A stretch of 64,000 nucleotides of DNA from Virgibacillus siamensis (GTDB taxonomy: Bacteria > Bacillota > Bacilli > Bacillales > Amphibacillaceae). The DNA is taken from assembly GCF_900162695.1 (NCBI RefSeq), contig NZ_FUIH01000007.1, positions 2,604,001 to 2,668,000 on the forward strand. Direction: 5' to 3'. The first letter of the stretch is position 1. Every line of letters starts with the position of its first letter. The notes beneath the pieces were generated by a model. It was not told the DNA's origin. It ran no database searches and saw nothing but the letters and a program-made list of their open reading frames with translations. The translations under genes and the position numbers were made by a program. Below, piece after piece: positions 54,028-62,980 of this stretch.

Positions 54028-55320
54028 ATGAATTTGAAGCTGGCATTTATAGGTATTGAGGAAATGAAACCGATATTGGATAAAATTGCGGTGGATTTTC
54101 CCGAATTAACGATGCGCTATTATTTTTATGAATTGGAAAGTGAAGCTCTTGCATACACCTTACAGGCTGAAAAGGAAAATGACGTTATCTTATATGGCGG
54201 ACCAACCCCATATGAAATTGTAACGAAGCAACACAACCATACAATTAAAAAGCCCGTTACCTTTATTTCATATGATGGATCAGCACTATATTATGGGATG
54301 CTAAAAGTATTTAAGATGATGGATGGAGTTGTCAGTAATATAAGTTTTGATACGATTCCCGATTCAGCTATTCAACAAATCTTTAGTGACCTTAACATGA
54401 ATTGTGAACAATACCGTCTTTACAACCATTCCTTTCAATCTAGTAAGTTGGTTCAATTTCATAAAAAAATGATTCAGGAACAAGGTAGTTGTTGTGCTGT
54501 TACTTGTCTTAAATCGTCCTACCTAAAATTGAAGGATCATGTTCCATGTGTGCTGGCTATTGCGCCTGAGTCAGCTGTAAGACAAGCAGTGCAACAATCA
54601 ATTCTTCTTTGTCAGTCGGAAAGATTTCGCCAATCACAGATTGTTGCGGGAGTTATTACGGTAACTCCTTATACGGATTTTGATCAAGATTACATGATTT
54701 CACAAAAACAGCTCGAAATCCATCATGTTTTACTCTCGTATGCCAACAATCTGCATGCCGCATTGTTTTCAATGAACAACTTTAAATTTGTTTTTTATAC
54801 GACAATGGGAATGCTCAAAAAAGCTGATCGGACATTATTTTATACGTTTACAAAGGACCTGAGGAAAGTTTTAAACAGTGAAATTGCACTTGGATTTGGG
54901 GTTGGCACAACCGCGCAAACAGCCCAACGCCGTGCAAATATTGCATTAAAATACTGTAAACAAGCTAATGTAAAAGAAAGTTGTTTTATCATCACAGATG
55001 AAGAAAGAATTATAAACGTTTTGCAGCAAAGTCTATCAGAAGATTGGTTCCGGTCCGAAAGTAAGGATTTAAGTGAGTTATCTGAAGTATCCGGTATCTC
55101 CCAGGTAGTTCTAATGCGTATTTCAAAGGTTATTCAAAAGTTGGATAAAACGACGTATACAGCGGAGGAATTGGGAGATGAGCTATCTCAAACACCAAGA
55201 AATGCTAGAAGAATATTGAAACAATTAGAAGATAAAGGACTAGCTAATCTTGTAGGAAATGAACATTATTCTGCAAGGGGAAGGCCAAAATCAGTCTATG
55301 ATATATCCTTTTTAAGTTAA
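54028..55320 (+). CDS. Putative transcriptional regulator with a degenerate GGDEF/cyclase-like domain
   Basis: About 430 residues. The N-terminal part (KLAFIGIEEMKPILDKIA) is a receptor-like alpha/beta region; near 280-320 lies ALGFGVGTTAQTAQRRANIA, resembling the nucleotide-binding end of GGDEF or class III cyclase folds but without the GGDEF motif. The C-terminus is a winged helix (AEELGDELSQTPRNARRILK) with RGRPKSVYDIS as the wing. It probably controls the downstream hydrolase and transporter genes. The ATG at 54028 is preferred (AAAAGG five bases upstream); the ATG at 54010 lies inside the inverted repeat. I do not recognise a named family. Confidence 0.65.
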   Translation: MNLKLAFIGIEEMKPILDKIAVDFPELTMRYYFYELESEALAYTLQAEKENDVILYGGPTPYEIVTKQHNHTIKKPVTFISYDGSALYYGMLKVFKMMDGVVSNISFDTIPDSAIQQIFSDLNMNCEQYRLYNHSFQSSKLVQFHKKMIQEQGSCCAVTCLKSSYLKLKDHVPCVLAIAPESAVRQAVQQSILLCQSERFRQSQIVAGVITVTPYTDFDQDYMISQKQLEIHHVLLSYANNLHAALFSMNNFKFVFYTTMGMLKKADRTLFYTFTKDLRKVLNSEIALGFGVGTTAQTAQRRANIALKYCKQANVKESCFIITDEERIINVLQQSLSEDWFRSESKDLSELSEVSGISQVVLMRISKVIQKLDKTTYTAEELGDELSQTPRNARRILKQLEDKGLANLVGNEHYSARGRPKSVYDISFLS

Positions 55321-55379
55321 ACATATTACACAAGATTAGCAGTCGACTAAGGAATATAATACCAAAGTCAGGAGAGTTA

Positions 55380-56624
55380 ATGATGAATATAAATAAAGAA
55401 CGCTTATGGGATCATATTCATTCACTTGGGAAATTTGGTCGTAATACAGAAGGTGGAATGACCCGCCTTTCATTTACAGAAGAAGAAAAAGCGGCAAAGG
55501 AAATTGTTTCACAATGGATGGAAGAGGCAGGTATGAGCGTTCACACCGATGAAATCGGTAACTTAATTGGCAGATACGAAGGGAAAAGTGTGGATGCACC
55601 TGTTGTTTTGGTTGGCTCCCATATTGATACCGTTATAAACGGAGGAATATTTGATGGTGCTGCCGGAGTTTTGTCCGCAATTGAAGCAATTCATACGATG
55701 AGTGAACAAGCAATTATCCCGTATTATCCGATTGAAGTAATTGCGTTTACTGATGAAGAAGGTGCCAGATTCAGCAATGGAATGCTAGGAAGCAAGGCAT
55801 TGGTCGGTAAATTAAAGAAAGAAGACTTATATCGAATGAAAGATATGAATCAAGTATCAGCAGCAGATGCAATGAAACAATTTGGTTATGATCCGGAAAA
55901 GCTTGATACCGTTAAACGATCCCCGGAAAAACTAAAAAATTATTTGGAATTACATATTGAACAAGGAAAAGTCTTGGAAGACAACAATTTATCTGTCGGA
56001 ATCGTGACAGGGATTGCCGGCCCGGTTTGGTTCAACGTACGAATCACAGGGGAATCAGGTCATGCCGGAGCAACACCAATGGATATGAGAAAGGATCCCA
56101 TGGTTGGGGCATCGATTATTATCAGTAAACTTGAAGAGATTGCCGGTAAAGAAACGCAAGCTGTTGCAACAATAGGAAAGATAGAGTCCCACCCCGGTGG
56201 AATAAATATCATTCCTGACTGTATCGAATTCACGGTGGATATCCGTGATATTTCCGAAGAAACACTAATTCGCTTGGAAAAAGAGGTAAGAGAACTTGTT
56301 GAACACGTGGCTAATCAACGTGACCTAGGGTTTGAAATTGACGTATTGCATAGGGTATCCCCTTCTGTATCTTCACCCGATGTAATGAAACTGTTGGAGG
56401 AATCTTGTTCTAAAGCGGATCTTCCAACTTTCCACTTACCTAGTGGTGCCGGTCATGATGCAATGATAGTTTCTGAAATTACTGATATGGGAATGATTTT
56501 TGTTCGCAGTAAAGATGGAATTAGTCATAACCCCAATGAATGGACAGATAAAACAGATCTAGCAAATGGAACAGAAGTATTATTCTTTTCATTAAATGAA
56601 CTAGCCTCAACAAGTGTAATGTAA
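55380..56624 (+). CDS. M20-family hydrolase of the carbamoylase/allantoate amidohydrolase group
   Basis: A 414-residue di-metal hydrolase splitting N-carbamoyl or ureido amides. Motifs: GSHIDTVINGGIFDGAAGV (metal His and Asp), FTDEEGARFSNGMLGSKAL with the catalytic Glu pair, YLELHIEQGKVLE, SGHAGATPMDMRKDP in the lid domain, and LPSGAGHDAMIV with a substrate His. Either of two adjacent ATG codons (55380, 55383) fits the AGGAGA site. It is followed by a YfcC-type transporter gene, 34 bases on, so transport and cleavage of one amino-acid derivative is likely. Confidence 0.88.
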   Translation: MMNINKERLWDHIHSLGKFGRNTEGGMTRLSFTEEEKAAKEIVSQWMEEAGMSVHTDEIGNLIGRYEGKSVDAPVVLVGSHIDTVINGGIFDGAAGVLSAIEAIHTMSEQAIIPYYPIEVIAFTDEEGARFSNGMLGSKALVGKLKKEDLYRMKDMNQVSAADAMKQFGYDPEKLDTVKRSPEKLKNYLELHIEQGKVLEDNNLSVGIVTGIAGPVWFNVRITGESGHAGATPMDMRKDPMVGASIIISKLEEIAGKETQAVATIGKIESHPGGINIIPDCIEFTVDIRDISEETLIRLEKEVRELVEHVANQRDLGFEIDVLHRVSPSVSSPDVMKLLEESCSKADLPTFHLPSGAGHDAMIVSEITDMGMIFVRSKDGISHNPNEWTDKTDLANGTEVLFFSLNELASTSVM

Positions 56625-56658
56625 CGCATAACGACAACATGAAGGTGTGTGATGATAA

Positions 56659-58053
56659 ATGGCAGGTAAAAAGAAAAAATTATTGGATCGTTTTCCCCAT
56701 CCATTGGCATTGCTGTTTTATATCGTTGTATTTGCAGCGATTTTAACCTATATTGTTCCAGCGGGCTCGTATGAAAGAGAAACAATTGGTGGTGAGACAC
56801 AAACAATCCCTGGAACTTTTGAATATACGGAACAAAATCCAGCAGGTATTCTGGATTTGTTTTCAGCCATACCGGAAGGATTTCAACAAGCATCCAATAT
56901 TGTATTTATTGTATTTGCAGCAGCAATGATGTTTGGAATATTGGAGAAAACCGGTGTGATGGAAAATACGATCGGAACATTGGTAAAACGGCTCGGGGTA
57001 AAAAGACGATTTATGATTGTCGTTATCATGACCTTTGTTTATGGACTTTTAGGCATTTTCGTCGGGTTTGAAAATAATATTGCCCTCATCCCCATAGCAG
57101 TGTTGTTAAGCAGTGCGATTGGCGGAGATAAGATGCTTGGTGCAGGGATTGCGATTGGTGGCGTAGTTATTGGATTTGGCCTGTCCCCTTTTAATCCATA
57201 TACGATTGGGGTAGGACACAATATAGCTGAAATGCCGCTATTTTCCGGTTGGATCTTTAGAAGCATTTTGGTATTCATTGTACTTTCGGTTCTTGCCGCT
57301 TATAATATTTGGTATTTTAAAAAGATACTAAGGGATAGGCAAAAAAGTTTGAGTGATATAGACACTTCTGAAATGCAGCTTACAAAGCCTTTGGAAGAAT
57401 ATAAAATGAAAAGGAAAGACATTGCTGTGCTCTTGGTTTTTGTAGCAGGACTAGCAGTAATGTTAACAGGGGTTTTTGCTAAAGGTTGGTTTATCAATGA
57501 GATATCAGCTATATTTTTGATGGTAGCTATTATAGCTGGCATTATTTCAGGCATGAACGGGAATCAAATAGCGGAAACGTGCACAAAAGCATTAGCGCCA
57601 AGTGCCTTTGCCGCTGTTATCATTGGTGTTGCACAATCGATTCAAGTCGTATTGACAAATGCAAATATCGGTGACACGATTGCTTTTTATTTTACATCCG
57701 GACTAGATGCATTTCCAACGTCGCTTGGTGTCATTTTCATGGCTGTTTCCCAGTCAGTAATCAGTATATTTATACCCAGTGGCAGTGGACAAGCATTGGC
57801 TACCTTACCCATTATGATTCCAGTAGGTAACATGATTGGTCTTACCCGTGAAACCAGTATTTTAGCATTCCAAGTAGGAGATGGCTTAATCAACACTATT
57901 GCACCAACATCAGGCGGCCTTATGGCAATGTTGGGATTATGCAGAGTCCCATATGGGAAATGGTTACGGTATATCATTCCATTTATTTTGATTGCTATTC
58001 TAATAGGTTGTATTGCACTGGTGACTGCGGTATTGATTGGTTGGGGTGCGTAA
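56659..58053 (+). CDS. YfcC-family membrane transporter (AbgT/DcuC-like)
   Basis: A 464-residue carrier with about 12 helices. The N-terminal motif FAAILTYIVPAGSYERET, FGFENN-type GIFVGFENNIALIPIAV, GFGLSPFNPYTIGVGHNIAE and IFIPSGSGQALATLPIMIP are typical of YfcC proteins, related to C4-dicarboxylate and basic amino-acid carriers. No ligand is assignable, but the neighbouring carbamoylase-type gene suggests a ureido acid, N-acyl amino acid or its product. A GAAGGTGTG site precedes the ATG and a terminator follows. Confidence 0.85.
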   Translation: MAGKKKKLLDRFPHPLALLFYIVVFAAILTYIVPAGSYERETIGGETQTIPGTFEYTEQNPAGILDLFSAIPEGFQQASNIVFIVFAAAMMFGILEKTGVMENTIGTLVKRLGVKRRFMIVVIMTFVYGLLGIFVGFENNIALIPIAVLLSSAIGGDKMLGAGIAIGGVVIGFGLSPFNPYTIGVGHNIAEMPLFSGWIFRSILVFIVLSVLAAYNIWYFKKILRDRQKSLSDIDTSEMQLTKPLEEYKMKRKDIAVLLVFVAGLAVMLTGVFAKGWFINEISAIFLMVAIIAGIISGMNGNQIAETCTKALAPSAFAAVIIGVAQSIQVVLTNANIGDTIAFYFTSGLDAFPTSLGVIFMAVSQSVISIFIPSGSGQALATLPIMIPVGNMIGLTRETSILAFQVGDGLINTIAPTSGGLMAMLGLCRVPYGKWLRYIIPFILIAILIGCIALVTAVLIGWGA

Positions 58054-58073
58054 GTTGATGGTTTGGGTGTGTT

Positions 58074-58106
58074 AAGACTTTCGCTTTGCAGGGCGAGGGT
58101 CTTTTT
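58074..58106 (+). terminator. Terminator after the YfcC-family gene
   Basis: AAGACTTTCGC and GGCGAGGGTCTT form an interrupted stem with a short loop, followed by TTTTT, 20 bases past the stop codon. The rest of the gap up to 58353 is AT-rich, with no further gene. Confidence 0.75.
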
Positions 58107-58353
58107 CCGTTTCGTATTCAAAATAGCAACTGTTGAATTAATAGCAGCAGTTACGCCAACTACTCCCCCTGCTCAACCCTTTCCCCTTCCACTCCCTAAA
58201 CCAATCCAAAATAACCCTACACCAACACAACTATTTGTATTTTTTTCTAAAATTCTGTGCTATATTATATACTTTGCGAGAATGATATTCTGATAGGATT
58301 ACTCGATCATGTTCAAATTTTTGGACGACGGCTTTAGCCAAATGAGGGATTAC

Positions 58354-59961
58354 ATGAAAAGAATTTTCCAAAACAAAAAACCGATCAAATTGCAGACACG
58401 GATTATTCTATTAATCTTCGGGGTTTTAATTGTTGCACTGGCAGTCACCAGTTTTATGATTGCCAGTGAAACGGCTGACAGAACAAGGAAAAATCAAAAA
58501 GAAAAGGTAATGAATATTGCCAGTACCGTAAGCCATTCCAAGCTTGTTATCAATAAATTAACAAATCCGAATCATTCAAGGGACATACAATCCTATACGG
58601 AAGCGGTGCAGAAGGATACGGATGTTGATTATATTGTCGTTATGGATAATAATCATAAGCGAAGATCGCATCCAATTGAAGCGCGGATCGGTAAATCGTT
58701 TGTTGGGAATGATGAGGATCGAGCTTTCCGAGGAGAGCGCTATACCTCCATAGCGGAGGGAACACTGGGTAAATCAATGCGTGCATTTATTCCGGTTTGG
58801 AATGGAAATAGGCAAGTTGGTGTTGTAGCGGTTGGATTATTATTGGATAATGTGGAAGAGTCGGTTTTTCGAAGTCAGGTTATTGTTTATACGGGGACTG
58901 CCGCGGGTTTAATTATCGGAACAATCGGAGCTGTTTTCTTATCAGGTAGAGTCAAGCGTACCCTACACGGGCTTGAACCCCAGGAAATTGGACAGTTATT
59001 ACAGGAACGGGATGCGATGCTTGCTTCTGTAAGAGAAGGAATTATTGCCATCAATGAACATGACAAGATTGTTGTTGCCAATGAAGTGGCGATGGATTTA
59101 TTCCATCGGGCAGGACTTTCAGAAAATCCCGTTGGTCAGCAGTTGTCTGCCTTTCTGCCCAATTCTGATTTGAAACGGGTGTTGTTGGAGAGGGCGGCGG
59201 AATATGACCAGGAACTAAGCCTTAATGGCATTGATATTATAGTTAATATCAAACCAATTATCGTAAACGACCATATGGCAGGTACCATTGCCACATTCCG
59301 GGACCGATCGGAATTGACCTCTTTGGTGGAACAATTAACGGAAGCCAGGACTTACGCCGATACGCTTCGGGCGCAGACGCATGAATTTATGAATAGATTA
59401 CATGTTATGTCAGCGATGGTACATACAGAATCATACAGCGAGCTGGAAAAATTTATTGACCAAATCTCCAACCATTATCATAAGGAAATTGGGGAAATAT
59501 CCCGTCTTGTTAAAGATCCTGTACTGGCAGGTTATATACATAACAAGCTAAGTCAATTCAGAGAAAATGGCGTTGACGTAGAAATAAATGGGGATCGGCA
59601 GCTGCCACAATTGGGAAACACCCATCAAATTCATGCCATTATAACACTGATCGGAAACCTAATGGATAACGCAAATGATGCAGTTGCCCATAACAATGAG
59701 CGACATGTGTTTATCACAATTAATTATATAAACAAGCAGTTTCACTTTACCATTCAGGATAACGGTCCCGGCCTGACGCAAGTTGAAAAAGAATCAATCT
59801 TTGAACAAGGACTTTCAACAAAGGGAAAAAATCGGGGATATGGACTTTATTTAGCAAAAAAAGCCCTCGACGAGTTAGGCGGAACATTTGAGATTAACAC
59901 GCAAAAAGGTGAAGGAACCGTTTTTGATATAATCATTCCATACAAGGGTGATGATGTATGA
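58354..59961 (+). CDS. CitA/DcuS-type sensor histidine kinase
   Basis: About 535 residues: a first helix (IILLIFGVLIVALAVTSFMI), an extracellular Cache/PAS domain with DYIVVMDNNHKRRSHP and SKSFVGNDEDRAFRGE-like ligand region, a second helix (TGTAAGLIIGTIGAVFL), a cytoplasmic PAS domain, then the phospho-acceptor His in LRAQTHEFMNRLHVMS and ATPase motifs NLMDNANDAV and DNGPGLTQVEKESIFEQG. This architecture senses external citrate, malate or fumarate. The ATG at 58354 has GAGGG upstream; earlier in-frame ATGs lack one. It overlaps its regulator gene by four bases. Confidence 0.9.
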   Translation: MKRIFQNKKPIKLQTRIILLIFGVLIVALAVTSFMIASETADRTRKNQKEKVMNIASTVSHSKLVINKLTNPNHSRDIQSYTEAVQKDTDVDYIVVMDNNHKRRSHPIEARIGKSFVGNDEDRAFRGERYTSIAEGTLGKSMRAFIPVWNGNRQVGVVAVGLLLDNVEESVFRSQVIVYTGTAAGLIIGTIGAVFLSGRVKRTLHGLEPQEIGQLLQERDAMLASVREGIIAINEHDKIVVANEVAMDLFHRAGLSENPVGQQLSAFLPNSDLKRVLLERAAEYDQELSLNGIDIIVNIKPIIVNDHMAGTIATFRDRSELTSLVEQLTEARTYADTLRAQTHEFMNRLHVMSAMVHTESYSELEKFIDQISNHYHKEIGEISRLVKDPVLAGYIHNKLSQFRENGVDVEINGDRQLPQLGNTHQIHAIITLIGNLMDNANDAVAHNNERHVFITINYINKQFHFTIQDNGPGLTQVEKESIFEQGLSTKGKNRGYGLYLAKKALDELGGTFEINTQKGEGTVFDIIIPYKGDDV

Positions 59962-60683
59962 TAAATGTTTTAATTGTAGAAGATGACCCGATGGTGGCAA
60001 AGTTTAATCGAATATATCTTGAAAAAGTACAAGGTTTTACGACGTTTGGTGTTGTTAACGACATCTCAGTCGGATGGGATTTCCTAAATCATCATGATGT
60101 AGACCTCGTTTTGCTGGATGTTTATATGGCCAACAGCAATGGTCTCGATTTACTGATGGAAATAAGGGATGCTGGCTTAAACGTTGATGTTATCGTCATT
60201 ACAGCGGCAAATGATTACCCCTCCATCCAACGTGCCCTAAGATATGGAGCATTTGATTATTTAATTAAACCATTTGATTTTGACCGATTTAAAGTAGCAT
60301 TGATGAAATATCAACAGAAATTCGAAAACATGAAAGACGGGAAAGATGTTCAACAGAAAGATTTAGATACCTTTCTAATGAATAAATATCATTCGCCTTC
60401 AAGTTTCGTTGATTTGCCTAAAGGACTGACAGCACTTACACTTGCCCGAATTGCCAAGCAGATTGAGGAGTGGGAATGCAAAGCCTTTTCCACTGCGGAA
60501 ATAGCTGATGAGAGCGGGATATCCCGCGTGTCTATAAGCAAGTACTTGAAATACCTGGTTGGTCAGGACGTTTTGGAAGTAGAGGTTTTCTATCAAGATA
60601 CCGGAAGACCATTACATCGATATCAATTAAAACCGGACAGAATTCAATTCCTTCAATCTTTAATGGGAGCGTCTGAAAAATAG
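59958..60683 (+). CDS. CitB/DcuR-type response regulator
   Basis: A 241-residue regulator. The receiver has VLIVEDDPMVAKFNRIYLEK, phosphoryl Asp in DLVLLDVYMANSNGLDL and the Lys in FDYLIKPFDFDRF. The C-terminal winged helix is around AEIADESGISRVSISKYLKY. It partners the upstream kinase and probably activates the DASS transporter gene downstream. The end of the gene overlaps a terminator hairpin. Confidence 0.92.
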   Translation: MINVLIVEDDPMVAKFNRIYLEKVQGFTTFGVVNDISVGWDFLNHHDVDLVLLDVYMANSNGLDLLMEIRDAGLNVDVIVITAANDYPSIQRALRYGAFDYLIKPFDFDRFKVALMKYQQKFENMKDGKDVQQKDLDTFLMNKYHSPSSFVDLPKGLTALTLARIAKQIEEWECKAFSTAEIADESGISRVSISKYLKYLVGQDVLEVEVFYQDTGRPLHRYQLKPDRIQFLQSLMGASEK

Positions 60684-60695
60684 ACGCTTCCTTTT
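60665..60695 (+). terminator. Terminator overlapping the response-regulator stop codon
   Basis: GGAGCGTCT and AGACGCTTCC pair around a short loop containing the TAG stop region, followed by TTTTGCTTTT. The transporter gene downstream therefore has its own promoter. Confidence 0.72.
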
Positions 60696-60769
60696 GCTTT
60701 TATTACTTTCAAAAGAATTGAAATAGTTTCATAAGGTACACAGCAACTCATCCATACCTTAAACTCCTT

Positions 60770-60783
60770 TGTAAGCGCTGACA
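60770..60783 (+). promoter_or_regulatory. cre site (full consensus match) before the dicarboxylate transporter gene
   Basis: TGTAAGCGCTGACA matches TGWAANCGNTNWCA at every fixed position. It lies 23 bases before the start codon, where CcpA would block transcription when glucose is plentiful. Confidence 0.8.
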
Positions 60784-60805
60784 ATAACGCAAAGGAGTTG
60801 TTCGT

Positions 60806-62470
60806 ATGATGCAAAAGAATATCACTGCTTTTTGGGGGTGGCTTTGGCAGTCACATGAAGCTACAAAACGACTGTTGACTTTTTCTCAGATGATAACCGG
60901 AGCGAGCTCTAAAGCCGCCGAAAAGTCGCAAGAAAATAAAGTTTCTGATTCAGGGGGTGGAAATAATCATCGTAATAAGAAACCTGCATATAAACCGGCG
61001 CAAATTACCGGGTTAATCCTGGGTCCGTTATTATTCTTAGTCACACTATTATTTTTCCAGCCGGACGGATTAAGTATGGAAGCAAGATCCGTACTCGCTG
61101 TAACGTTATGGGTTGCTACATGGTGGATTACTGAACCAATTCCTATTGCAGTAACATCACTCATTCCTATCATTTTACTTCCGATTACCGGAGCACTAGA
61201 CGGAGAGTCAGTTGTTTCATCGTATGGGAATGATATTATTTTCTTATTTATGGGTGGATTTTTTATTGCAACAGCAATGGAAAAATGGAATTTGCATAAG
61301 CGAATTGCGTTATCGATTATCGCTGTAATCGGGACGAGCCCGCAACGAATTGTATTAGGTTTTATGGTTGCAACAGCTTTTTTATCGATGTGGGTTTCCA
61401 ACACAGCAGCTACCATGATGCTGATTCCAATGGGGTTGGCAATTGTACACCAGGCATCAGATTCCTTGCAAAAAGGAAAATATGCCAATGAAATAACGAA
61501 ATTCGAAAAATCGGTTATATTCGGGATCGGATATGCTGCAACAATAGGTGGTCTTGGGACATTGATTGGGACGCCGCCCCTAAGTATTCTGGCAGCTACA
61601 ACAGCCGAAATGTTTAATATGGAAATTTCTTTCGCCAGCTGGATGATGATTGGTGTACCGGTTGTTATCGTCTTACTTCCACTCCTATGGCTTTACCTTA
61701 CGAAAGTTGTTTATAAAGTTAATTTTCGCGAACTGCCGGGTGGAAAGGAACAGATTAATCGGGAAAGGAAATCCCTTGGTAAAATTTCATATGAGGAAAA
61801 AGCCGTGGCACTTGTTTTTATCTTCGCCGCCTTTATGTGGATTACACGCACATTTATTTGGCAAAACATCCTGGAAATCCCGGGAATCAGTGATGGTATC
61901 ATTGCAATGACAGCAACTGTATTACTTTTCCTGATCCCGTCAAAACAGGAAGAAGGAAGCAAAATAATGGAATGGAAGGATTCTCAAAATATTCCATGGG
62001 GGATTCTTATTCTGTTTGGCGGAGGGCTTGCCATCGCTGCGGGTTTTACCGAAACAGGGCTTTCAGACTGGATTGGAAGCCAGTTGGCAGAACTGGAAGG
62101 AATGAACATTCTTATCATAATGTTTATAGCGACTGCTGTCATTCTGTTCTTAACCGAGATAACCTCAAATACTGCCACTGGAACAATGATTATACCAGTC
62201 GTAGCGTCACTTGCGCTTGCACTTAATGTACACCCATATGCATTAATGGTTCCATGCGCAATGGCAGCCAACTGTGCATTTATGCTCCCGGTAGGTACAC
62301 CACCAAACGCAATCATTTATGGTACAGGAAAATTGAAAATAACCGGGATGGTCAAAAATGGATTCTGGTTAAACATCACCTCTTTAATTTTAATTGTACT
62401 GGCAGTATATTTCTTCTTGCCGATCATATGGGGAATTGATTTGTTTGAACTGCCAGCAAACTTGAAATAG
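60806..62470 (+). CDS. DASS-family sodium/dicarboxylate symporter (SdcS-like)
   Basis: A 554-residue carrier for succinate, malate and fumarate with Na+. Family motifs: ARSVLAVTLWVATWWITEP, FIATAMEKWNLHKRIAL, MWVSNTAATMMLIPMG (first SNT motif), GGLGTLIGTPP, and TEITSNTATGTMIIPV (second SNT motif) with MLPVGTPPNAIIYG. The first 65 residues are a hydrophilic extension with Ser/Gly/Asn (SGGGNNHRNKK), unusual beside SdcS. AAGGAG precedes the ATG by eight bases. Likely regulated by the adjacent two-component system and CcpA. Confidence 0.9.
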   Translation: MMQKNITAFWGWLWQSHEATKRLLTFSQMITGASSKAAEKSQENKVSDSGGGNNHRNKKPAYKPAQITGLILGPLLFLVTLLFFQPDGLSMEARSVLAVTLWVATWWITEPIPIAVTSLIPIILLPITGALDGESVVSSYGNDIIFLFMGGFFIATAMEKWNLHKRIALSIIAVIGTSPQRIVLGFMVATAFLSMWVSNTAATMMLIPMGLAIVHQASDSLQKGKYANEITKFEKSVIFGIGYAATIGGLGTLIGTPPLSILAATTAEMFNMEISFASWMMIGVPVVIVLLPLLWLYLTKVVYKVNFRELPGGKEQINRERKSLGKISYEEKAVALVFIFAAFMWITRTFIWQNILEIPGISDGIIAMTATVLLFLIPSKQEEGSKIMEWKDSQNIPWGILILFGGGLAIAAGFTETGLSDWIGSQLAELEGMNILIIMFIATAVILFLTEITSNTATGTMIIPVVASLALALNVHPYALMVPCAMAANCAFMLPVGTPPNAIIYGTGKLKITGMVKNGFWLNITSLILIVLAVYFFLPIIWGIDLFELPANLK

Positions 62471-62477
62471 CAATAAG

Positions 62478-62517
62478 GGAAGCATGGGGACGGTTCTCAT
62501 GCTTCCTTCCCCTTTTT
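62478..62517 (+). terminator. Terminator after the dicarboxylate transporter gene
   Basis: GGAAGCATG and CATGCTTCC form a perfect nine-pair stem with an 11-base loop, followed by TTCCCCTTTTT. Confidence 0.82.
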
Positions 62518-62570
62518 GCCTTCTTTCGCTCAAAATTTCCAATTGTTCCATTTAAGAACTGTCTAATGAG

Positions 62571-62695
62571 TTCGCGCGTTTGGGCGGGAGCTTCGCACGT
62601 TTTCCACCAAAGTTCGCGCGTTTGGCCATAGACTTCGCACGTTTGGACGGGGACTTCGCGCGTTTCAATCAAAGTTCGCACGTTTTAAAACCAAG
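62571..62695. repeat. Six-unit 21-bp tandem repeat with a TTCGCRCGTTT core
   Basis: Six units start at 62571, 62592, 62613, 62634, 62655 and 62675 (five of 21 bases, one of 20). Each starts TTCGCGCGTTT or TTCGCACGTTT, then about ten variable bases. The sixth base alternates strictly G, A, G, A, G, A, so the higher-order unit is 42 bases. It lies between a terminator and a small gene and is much richer in CG steps than its surroundings. Confidence 0.85.
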
Positions 62696-62739
62696 TTTGT
62701 ATTGAAGTGTTCTATTACGTAATTTATAAAAATTGCACG

Positions 62740-62871
62740 TCAGCCATTCCTCTGTTCCGACTTAATAGCAGCTCTGTACGCTTGCTTCACCTGCATATCA
62801 TTCTGTGCATGTTTCATTTGTTGGGCAATCTTATACTGTGACTGACGGGAAAGCTTATTTTGCTGTGCCAT
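62740..62871 (-). CDS. Small hydrophilic protein of 43 residues, function unknown
   Basis: Starts MAQQNKLSRQSQYKIAQQMK and ends in KSEQRNG, rich in Gln, Lys and Arg, with no membrane segment or cysteine. AAGGTGG lies eight bases before the ATG, the main reason for calling it real. The composition recalls small acid-soluble spore proteins and other small sporulation-linked proteins of Bacillaceae, but I find no specific motif. It is flanked by the tandem repeat and the cysteine-dioxygenase-type gene, with a gap to each. Confidence 0.55.
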   Translation of the reverse strand: MAQQNKLSRQSQYKIAQQMKHAQNDMQVKQAYRAAIKSEQRNG

Positions 62872-62980
62872 ATGATAACCACCTTATTTGTTTTACCACT
62901 ATGTTTTGCATAAATGAAGGTAATATACAATGGCGTTGCATTAATTTTTAGGCAAAAGTTAAAATGCAGATTCCTTGCTT

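Noticed and set aside
60967..61488. 173-codon minus-strand frame inside the dicarboxylate transporter
   Set aside because: Antisense shadow of a membrane protein gene, which commonly gives long hydrophobic mirror frames.
62424..62681. 85-codon minus-strand frame with seven-residue repeats
   Set aside because: The repeats arise from the 21-bp DNA repeat being a multiple of three; there is no ribosome site and the frame runs into the transporter gene and its terminator.
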